Of a stretch of 64,000 nt of DNA, positions 58,701 to 64,000 are shown piece by piece. Where the stretch lies: the NCBI RefSeq assembly GCF_900110085.1, contig NZ_FOCK01000003.1, forward strand, positions 62,001 to 126,000, read 5' to 3'. The notes under the pieces are model-generated. The model was not told the origin of the DNA. It saw nothing but the letters and a program-made list of their open reading frames with translations, and did not search any database. Within the stretch, counting starts at the first letter, position 1. Every line of letters begins with the position of its first letter. The stretch comes from Prevotella sp. ne3005. Lineage in GTDB: Bacteria; Bacteroidota; Bacteroidia; Bacteroidales; Bacteroidaceae. A program made the position numbers and the translations under genes.

Positions 58701-58708
58701 TACCTTTG
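58701..58708 (+). promoter_or_regulatory. -7 box of the nrdDG operon
   Basis: TACCTTTG 58701-58708, 42 bases before the nrdD ATG. No TTTG at the ideal -33 distance, so an activator may be needed. Confidence 0.55.
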
Positions 58709-58750
58709 CGGGCAGAATGTGAAAAGACATAGACTAAAAACTTTTGAGAT

Positions 58751-60988
58751 ATGATTCAAACCGTAGTAAAGCGCGACGGACGCATAGTGGGCTTCAATGA
58801 GCAGAAAATCATGGCAGCCATCCGTAAGGCCATGCTCCACACCGACAAGGGTGAGGACGAGCGACTCTTGTACCAGATAACCGACCACATCGCCCAGCGT
58901 GGCGAGAGCCAGATGACCGTGGAGCAGATTCAGGATGCCGTAGAGGTGGAACTGATGAAGTCGAGCCGTAAGGATGTGGCACAGAAGTACATCGCCTACC
59001 GCCATCAGCGCTCCGTGGCCCGTAAGGCCAAGACACGCGAGGTGTTCCTCGATATCGTGAACATCAAGAATAACGATGTGACGCGAGAGAATGCCAACAT
59101 GAATGCCGACACCCCGGCAGGCATGATGATGAAGTTTGCCTCGGAGACCACCAAGCCTTTCGTCGACGATTATCTGCTCTCTCCGGAGAGTCGTGAGGCC
59201 GTAGAGCATAATTACCTGCATATCCACGATAAGGATTATTACCCCACAAAGTCGCTCACCTGTGTGCAGCACCCCCTCGACAATATCCTTTCGGGCGGAT
59301 TCATCGCCGGGCATGGTGCCTCGCGCCCTGCCAAGCGTATCGAGACGGCTTCAGTATTAGCCTGTATCTCGATGGAGTGTTGTCAGAACGAGATGCACGG
59401 CGGTCAGGCTATCCCCGCCTTCGACTTCTATCTGGCCCCCTACGTACGTATGACTTATGTGGAGGAGCTGAAAGCCCTTGAGGAACTGAATGGCGAGAGC
59501 TATCAGGATCTTTACGAGGAGCCCCTGATGGATTATATCAAGAAGCCCCTCGACGGACTGGAGGGAAGGGAGCGTGCCCAGCAGCATGCCATCAACAAGA
59601 CCGTGGGGCGTGTGCATCAGGCCATGGAGGCGTTTATCCATAATATGAACACCATCCACTCAAGGGGTGGTAATCAGGTGGTGTTCTCGTCTATTAATTA
59701 TGGTACGGACACGAGTGCAGAGGGCCGTTGCATCATGCGAGAGATATTGCTCTCTACCTATGAGGGTGTGGGCAATGGCGAGACCGCCATCTTCCCCATC
59801 CAGATATGGAAGAAGAAACGGGGCGTGAACTATCTGCCTGAGGACAGGAATTTCGACCTCTACCAGCTGGCCTGTAAGGTGACGGCACGCCGATTCTTCC
59901 CCAATTTCCTGAACCTCGACGCCACCTACAACCAAGACAGCGAGTGGAGGGCCGACGACCCCAAGCGCTATATCCACGAGGTGGCCACGATGGGCTGTCG
60001 TACGCGTGTGTTTGAGAACCGCTTTGGACCAAGGACGTCTATCGGACGCGGTAACCTCTCGTTTACCACCATCAACATTGTGAAGCTGGCCATCGAGGCA
60101 GCTCGCGAAGAGAAGAATCAGCAGAAGCGCATCGACCTGTTCTTCGCCAAGCTCGACCATATGTTGGAGGTGGCTGCCCAGCAGCTCGATGACCGATTCC
60201 AGTTCCAGAAGACCGCCTACGCCAAGCAGTTTCCCCTGCTGATGAAGAGCCTGTGGATTGGTGCCGACAAGCTCAGACCCATGGACACCATCGAGAGCGT
60301 GATCAACCAGGGCACCCTCGGCATCGGATTTATCGGACTGGCAGAGTGTCTGGTGGCCTTGATTGGTAAGCACCACGGAGAGTCGGAGGAGGCCCAGGAA
60401 CTGGGACTGAAGATCGTGGGCTATATGCGGCAGCGTGTGAACGATTTCTGCGAGCACTATCATCATAACTACTCGGTGCTGGCTACCCCTGCCGAGGGCC
60501 TCAGCGGCAAGTTCACGAAGAAGGACCGCAAGGAGTTCGGCGTGATTCCGGGTGTCACCGATCGCGACTATTACACTAACTCCAACCACGTGCCCGTCTA
60601 CTACAAGTGCTCTGCCCGCCACAAGGCTGAGGTAGAGGCTCCCTATCATGAGATGACGCGTGGCGGCCATATCTTCTACGTGGAGATTGACGGCGACGCA
60701 ACGCATAACCCACAGGTGATCATGAGCGTGGTGGACATGATGGATCAGCTGAACATGGGCTATGGCTCAGTGAACCACAACCGCAACCGTTGCATGGACT
60801 GTGGCTATGAGAATGCCGACGACCATCTGGATAAGTGCCCGAAGTGCGGCTCGACGCATATCGACAAGCTGCAGCGTATCACAGGCTATCTGGTGGGCAC
60901 CACCGACCGCTGGAACTCCGGCAAGCTCGCTGAGCTCAACGACCGTGTCACCCACATCGATCACGGACAGCAAGATCTGTTTGGATGA
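58751..60988 (+). CDS. nrdD: Anaerobic ribonucleoside-triphosphate reductase
   Basis: The protein has 745 residues: an N-terminal ATP-cone (VVKRDGRIVGFNEQKIMAAIRKAM), the reductase barrel with DNILSGGFIAGHGASRPAKRIETASVLACISMECCQNEMHGGQ, a zinc site CMDCG...CPKCG (near 680-700) and the glycyl radical loop RITGYLVGTTDRWNSGK with Gly 712. It makes dNTPs without oxygen. The ATP-cone gives allosteric control by ATP/dATP. It overlaps nrdG by 4 bases. Confidence 0.97.
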   Translation: MIQTVVKRDGRIVGFNEQKIMAAIRKAMLHTDKGEDERLLYQITDHIAQRGESQMTVEQIQDAVEVELMKSSRKDVAQKYIAYRHQRSVARKAKTREVFLDIVNIKNNDVTRENANMNADTPAGMMMKFASETTKPFVDDYLLSPESREAVEHNYLHIHDKDYYPTKSLTCVQHPLDNILSGGFIAGHGASRPAKRIETASVLACISMECCQNEMHGGQAIPAFDFYLAPYVRMTYVEELKALEELNGESYQDLYEEPLMDYIKKPLDGLEGRERAQQHAINKTVGRVHQAMEAFIHNMNTIHSRGGNQVVFSSINYGTDTSAEGRCIMREILLSTYEGVGNGETAIFPIQIWKKKRGVNYLPEDRNFDLYQLACKVTARRFFPNFLNLDATYNQDSEWRADDPKRYIHEVATMGCRTRVFENRFGPRTSIGRGNLSFTTINIVKLAIEAAREEKNQQKRIDLFFAKLDHMLEVAAQQLDDRFQFQKTAYAKQFPLLMKSLWIGADKLRPMDTIESVINQGTLGIGFIGLAECLVALIGKHHGESEEAQELGLKIVGYMRQRVNDFCEHYHHNYSVLATPAEGLSGKFTKKDRKEFGVIPGVTDRDYYTNSNHVPVYYKCSARHKAEVEAPYHEMTRGGHIFYVEIDGDATHNPQVIMSVVDMMDQLNMGYGSVNHNRNRCMDCGYENADDHLDKCPKCGSTHIDKLQRITGYLVGTTDRWNSGKLAELNDRVTHIDHGQQDLFG

Positions 60989-61482
60989 TCAGGGTTCTCG
61001 ATATTATTGAAGATACGATGGTGGATGGTCCGGGATTTCGGACCTCCATCTATTGTGCGGGGTGCCGTCATCAGTGTCCCGGCTGTCATAATCCCCAGTC
61101 GTGGGATTTCAAAGGCGGACATGAGATGAGCACAGAGCAGATCATGAAGATCATCGTGGCCGATCCCTATGCCAATGTCACCTTCTCCGGGGGTGACCCC
61201 ATGTATCAGTGCGACGGCTTCGCGGAGTTGGCACGTGCCATCCACAACCAGACGAATAAGGACATCTGGTGCTATACGGGATTTACCTTTGAAACGCTGA
61301 TCACCCGGGCACAGCGCGAGCTGCTGGAGTTGCTCGACGTACTCGTGGACGGACCTTTTATCCAGAAGCTTCACGACCCAGACCTGCTCTTCAGGGGCTC
61401 TTCCAACCAGCGTATCATCGACGTACAGAAGACGCTCTATGCCGGAGAGGTCATCCTCTGGGAACCGGATGTAAACATATAA
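60985..61482 (+). CDS. nrdG: Anaerobic ribonucleotide reductase activating protein
   Basis: The protein has 165 residues. The radical-SAM motif C27-x3-C31-x2-C34 lies in YCAGCRHQCPGCHNPQSW, followed by VTFSGGDPMYQ (SAM-binding GGD) and IWCYTGFTFE. It makes the glycyl radical on NrdD. It is coupled to nrdD by an ATGA overlap. Its stop codon is the first part of the terminator hairpin. Confidence 0.96.
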   Translation: MIRVLDIIEDTMVDGPGFRTSIYCAGCRHQCPGCHNPQSWDFKGGHEMSTEQIMKIIVADPYANVTFSGGDPMYQCDGFAELARAIHNQTNKDIWCYTGFTFETLITRAQRELLELLDVLVDGPFIQKLHDPDLLFRGSSNQRIIDVQKTLYAGEVILWEPDVNI

Positions 61483-61504
61483 TCCCTGCCGATTGGCAGG
61501 GATT
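61481..61504 (+). terminator. Terminator of the nrdDG operon
   Basis: AATCCCTGCC (61481-61490), loop GATT, GGCAGGGATT (61495-61504): a perfect 10-base stem followed by ATTTGATTTATTC. It overlaps the nrdG stop codon and faces the convergent phosphatase gene, which it may also terminate. Confidence 0.88.
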
Positions 61505-61559
61505 ATTTGATTTATTCTTGATAGGCCGATTGGCAGGGATTCTTGATTATTCTTGATAG
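61488..61559. repeat. Tandem duplication of about 36 bases at the nrdG/phosphatase junction
   Basis: Copies 61488-61524 and 61525-61559 both read GCCGATTGGCAGGGATT...TTATTCTTGATAG with small differences. Each contains the right half of the terminator stem and the last four codons plus stop of the phosphatase gene. Confidence 0.9.
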
Positions 61560-62830
61560 GCGTCGAGTTTCTTCAGATAGAAGTCCCGGAAATCACTCCA
61601 ATGATAATAAGGTGCACAGTCCGTGGGAATAGGCAGATAGGCCTCGTTTTCATTGAGCAGGATCTTCAACAGCACATCCTTATCCTTGGGATTCTTTCGA
61701 TAAAACACAAACTGGATGTTGGCAGCCATGGGGAACACGTCGAAGTTCAGCCAGCCGTTGACGTCAAGTTCTTCAAGGTCGAAGAACTGACGGTCGAAGC
61801 CATTGAGGCCCAACAGACAAGTGAGTGGGAGCACGATGGTCTCATGGCCGAAGCGCAGGGTGGCACCATTACGCGGGGTGGCAACGGCAAGGTCGGCATC
61901 CTTGATAATCTGGCGAAGCAGGTTGCGCTGGATATAGGGCTGCGTGCCTCCGTTGAAGGGACTGTTGCCATAACACAAATACCAGTAGCTGTTGTACATC
62001 AGCCAGCAGTTGTAGAGCTCGTCGTGGGTATAGATGTCGAAAAGGCTGAAATGGTGGCGCTGTTCCGTACCCTGGACACTCGAGGCCAGCTTAAAGAGCA
62101 TCCTGTTCAGCTCGTAGGCATCGACGCTGTCGCGATAGTATACCGAATCGTTGAAGAGTCGGGCCATCACCTGCTGGTGGACGGCATGCTTGTCGCAGAA
62201 GGCATTATAGGTATCAACGGTTTCCTTGGACAACCGCTTCTTGAAAAGTACCGTATCCTGGAAGTTCATATACCACATGTCGGCCTCGCTGGCATCGGCA
62301 TTGATGACCAATCTCGGATTGTTCTTCGCCAACTGCACTAGGGCGTTCTCCATCGAGATAATACAGCGTATCACTACGGTACTTTTGGCATCGACGATGG
62401 CCGCTCCCGCGAATGCCTCGGGGAAGTTGTCGTACATACGCTGGGCTATCTGTCGGTGCTGAGCAGCCCCCAGAGGCGTAAGCTCGCCATAACGGTTGCG
62501 GGCCTCATCATGCAAGGCGCTCACCTGCTCATACACCTTCTGTCCTAACTCCGAGAGCTTACCCTGTTCCGAGGCCTTGCGGAGCCACAGGTAAGGGATA
62601 TCGTATTCTTTTTGTTTGATCAAGTAGCGCGAGCCGTGGCGGGCATAAGTGCTGACATAAAAGGGTTTCTTGCCTTTCGGGGCAGGAGTCAGAAAGGTGC
62701 TGGGCTGCGGATAGGCATAGTAATTACTACCAGCCTTGAAAAGGTCACGTTTCAGGTTCTCGCGAGCGTTTTGAGCCGTCAAAGTCAGTACCGAGAGTGC
62801 CCATAGGGCAAATAATACTACTTTTCTCAT
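61547..62830 (-). CDS. Histidine acid phosphatase family protein (MINPP-like)
   Basis: The protein has 427 residues from ATG 62830; a longer frame from 62950 would read through the promoter. Signal peptide MRKVVLFALWALSVLTLTAQ. STYARHGSRYL has the RHGxR phosphate pocket (R64, H65, R68), and RFGHETIVLPL at the C-terminal side is the likely proton-donor region (HE). Bacteroidetes homologues include inositol polyphosphate (phytate) phosphatases. It should act in the periplasm or at the surface, or in vesicles. The substrate is an inference from the family. Confidence 0.87.
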   Translation of the reverse strand: MRKVVLFALWALSVLTLTAQNARENLKRDLFKAGSNYYAYPQPSTFLTPAPKGKKPFYVSTYARHGSRYLIKQKEYDIPYLWLRKASEQGKLSELGQKVYEQVSALHDEARNRYGELTPLGAAQHRQIAQRMYDNFPEAFAGAAIVDAKSTVVIRCIISMENALVQLAKNNPRLVINADASEADMWYMNFQDTVLFKKRLSKETVDTYNAFCDKHAVHQQVMARLFNDSVYYRDSVDAYELNRMLFKLASSVQGTEQRHHFSLFDIYTHDELYNCWLMYNSYWYLCYGNSPFNGGTQPYIQRNLLRQIIKDADLAVATPRNGATLRFGHETIVLPLTCLLGLNGFDRQFFDLEELDVNGWLNFDVFPMAANIQFVFYRKNPKDKDVLLKILLNENEAYLPIPTDCAPYYHWSDFRDFYLKKLDAYQE

Positions 62831-62852
62831 AAGTTTTTTCCTAATTCGGTTG

Positions 62853-62884
62853 CAAATATAAGGAAAAAACATTATTTTTGCAAA
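62853..62884 (-). promoter_or_regulatory. Promoter of the phosphatase gene
   Basis: On the minus strand TTTG (62884-62881) and TATATTTG (62860-62853) are 20 bases apart. It overlaps the promoter of the divergent gene. Confidence 0.72.
62873..62880 (+). promoter_or_regulatory. -7 box of the unknown gene upstream of rpoN
   Basis: TATTTTTG 62873-62880, with GTTG at the -33 distance (62849-62852). It lies between the two elements of the minus-strand promoter. Confidence 0.6.
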
Positions 62885-62899
62885 AAAATCGGGAAGAAT

Positions 62900-63547
62900 A
62901 TGGCAAAAAACTTGAAATGGCAGGATGATTACTGGCTTTTGCTCATGCAAATTTACCTGCAGAAGCCTGTAGGCGTCAAGCCGATGTACAATCGAAAGAT
63001 GGTGGAGCTAAGCATGGAACTGCACATCGCTCCGAATATCCTTTTCAACAAGATGTGCCAGATTGCCAACCTCGAGACACCCCGTATCGAGCACATCTGG
63101 GAGACCTATGGCAACAACCCCCGCAAGCTGGCCCGAGCCGTCAGCCTTTTCAGGGGGATGAATGGCTTCAACAATGCCAGCCTGTTTTACGAGGGCGTGG
63201 AGACCACTGAGAGTTTTGAAAAGGATTTCAAGCCTATCGCCGAGGGAGAGAAGCTGACGCCCGTGATGCTGATACTGATTCTCGACGAGTATTTCCGTCT
63301 GACACCTATCACGATGGTGCCCGAGACACCCGAGGTGCAGCAGCTGGCCCGATTGCTGAAGCTGAAGCCCCAGGAGGTGGTTGACGTGCTGGAGGTGTTC
63401 CAGTATTGCGACCCCTACCTGAAGCACAAGGATGCCATGACCAATCCCTTGTTGGCACCCTGTCAGCTGATCTGGCGACGCTTCGGTAATGCCAATACCG
63501 AGGATCTCGCCTCCTATGCAGAACAATTGAAAGAATACTTTAAGTAA
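62900..63547 (+). CDS. Conserved Bacteroidetes protein of unknown function
   Basis: The protein has 215 residues without signal peptide or membrane helix. I do not recognise the family. It looks all-helical and soluble: MAKNLKWQDDYWLLLMQIYLQKPVGVKPMYNRKMVELSMELHI at the start, NNPRKLARAVSLFRGMNGFNNASLFYEGVE in the middle, and LARLLKLKPQEVVDVLEVFQYCDPYL, which reads like a helix-turn-helix. It lies directly upstream of rpoN with an octamer array between, so it may be co-transcribed with the sigma factor. A link with sigma-54 is suggested by position only. Confidence 0.75.
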   Translation: MAKNLKWQDDYWLLLMQIYLQKPVGVKPMYNRKMVELSMELHIAPNILFNKMCQIANLETPRIEHIWETYGNNPRKLARAVSLFRGMNGFNNASLFYEGVETTESFEKDFKPIAEGEKLTPVMLILILDEYFRLTPITMVPETPEVQQLARLLKLKPQEVVDVLEVFQYCDPYLKHKDAMTNPLLAPCQLIWRRFGNANTEDLASYAEQLKEYFK

Positions 63548-63605
63548 GGGGAAAAGGGGAAAAGGTAAAAAAGTAAAAAGGTAAAAGGGTAAAAAGTAAA
63601 AAAAT
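63548..63605 (+). repeat. GTAAAAAG-type octamer array between the unknown gene and rpoN
   Basis: GGGGAAAA twice, GGTAAAAA, AGTAAAAA, GGTAAAAG, GGTAAAAA and GTAAAAAA: period 8 over about 58 bases. It begins at the first base after the stop codon and ends 4 bases before the rpoN start, so it fills the whole gap. Confidence 0.9.
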
Positions 63606-63609
63606 AGAA

Positions 63610-64000
63610 ATGGCTGAGAAGTACGGTCAGATACAGGAACAGACACAACAGCTGAAGCAGGGACTGATGATCTCGCGGCAGCAGCTGTTGCAAGCCTCGC
63701 TGGTGGAACTGCCAGTGACGCAGCTCGTTGATCGTATCAACACCGAGATGAATGATAATCCGGCCCTCGAGACCTCGTCGCCTGGCGACGACGATTACGA
63801 GCTGGCCGCCTCGCAAGGCGATGACCTATCATCTCCCAGCTCTCAACTCTCAACGGATACCGACGAGGACTACGAGTCGGCTACTGAGCGCGAAGAGCGC
63901 CAGTCGGCACTCGACGAGGCCCTCAGCGGCATTGGCCGTGATGACGAGGAACTGCCCGTCTATCAGGGAGGCAACGCCGTCTCTGACGAACGCGAGGAGA
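63610..64000 (+). CDS. rpoN: RNA polymerase sigma-54 factor, N-terminal part (runs off the window)
   Basis: The open frame of 130 codons has no stop before the window ends. Region I is Gln- and Leu-rich: QIQEQTQQLKQGLMISRQQLLQASLVELPVTQLVDRINTEMNDNPALE is the activator-interacting segment of RpoN (usual form LxxSLxxTPQLQQAIKLLQLSxxEL...ENPxLE). It is followed by an acidic linker (region II, rich in Asp, Glu and Ser) in which two TCTCAAC heptamers (63841-63854) encode SQLST. Sigma-54 needs enhancer-binding ATPases to start transcription. Confidence 0.92.
   Translation, partial: MAEKYGQIQEQTQQLKQGLMISRQQLLQASLVELPVTQLVDRINTEMNDNPALETSSPGDDDYELAASQGDDLSSPSSQLSTDTDEDYESATEREERQSALDEALSGIGRDDEELPVYQGGNAVSDEREE

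Noticed and set aside
59660..60706. Minus-strand ORF of 348 codons
   Set aside because: Antisense to nrdD and without any motif.

Overview
The window is a contiguous piece of a Bacteroidales chromosome, most like Prevotella and its relatives. The reasons are: many promoters of the form TTTG - about 20 bp - TAnnTTTG; a SusC/SusD pair; a Bacteroidetes-type integrase with Ser in place of the first catalytic Arg; a trp operon in the order B-E-G-D-(C)-F-A; lipid A and Kdo genes of a Gram-negative envelope; and a glutaminyl cyclase-like M28 lipoprotein. Most of it is moderately GC-rich, but about 0-5 kb and 29-34.7 kb are visibly AT-richer and look like accessory DNA.

Layout. 0-5.7 kb: an accessory island with the end of an AbiEi-like antitoxin gene, an AbiEii-type nucleotidyltransferase, a large TOTE-type primase/SF2 helicase with a decayed PLD-like tail, a small unknown gene and a tyrosine integrase. 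6-13 kb: miaB, an MsbA-like ABC exporter and two LTA-synthase-like (sulfatase fold) membrane transferases in one run. 13-18.5 kb: a lipid A-type acyltransferase, a GT10 fucosyltransferase, a TagF-like / PLP aminotransferase / LicC-like nucleotidyltransferase operon, and a GtrA protein. 18.5-21.7 kb: an outer-membrane helix-hairpin-helix protein, then a 1.2 kb region without genes that holds a MITE-like nest of inverted repeats. 21.7-30 kb: a DUF4294 protein, a GT4 glycosyltransferase, an acyltransferase, a third LTA-synthase-like protein and a Kdo operon (GT2, kdsA, PMI, RPE-like, kdsC). 30-34.7 kb: an AT-rich surface-polysaccharide block (ATP-grasp, acyltransferase, a LicD/outer-membrane-barrel fusion, GNAT). 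34.7-42.8 kb: glutaminyl cyclase-like lipoprotein, a C26/M19 fusion with an Lrp regulator, three FKBP isomerases in a row, a sirtuin and cysS. 42.8-48.7 kb: the trp operon, with a classical attenuator (leader peptide with three Trp in a row) but with no trpC. 48.7-53.8 kb: a papain-like lipoprotein, susD, and a susC broken by one in-frame stop. 53.9-64 kb: a U32 hydroxylase-type protein, twin deoxynucleoside kinases, a second integrase between dispersed repeats, sufE, nrdD-nrdG, a MINPP-like phosphatase, a conserved unknown protein and the start of rpoN.

The strongest signals not explained by gene content are short tandem repeats of period 8 placed exactly at gene junctions (GTAAAAAG type). 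One array forms the hydrophobic core of a lipoprotein signal peptide, and a second octamer family (GAGACAGG) sits in frame inside miaB and a sulfatase-fold gene. Also notable are the nested inverted repeats at 20.77-21.20 kb, the trp attenuator with its missing trpC, the LicD/porin-like fusion at a T7 tract, and the AbiE-TOTE cassette. No tRNA, rRNA or CRISPR array was seen. All assignments come from reading motifs by eye; no database search was possible.
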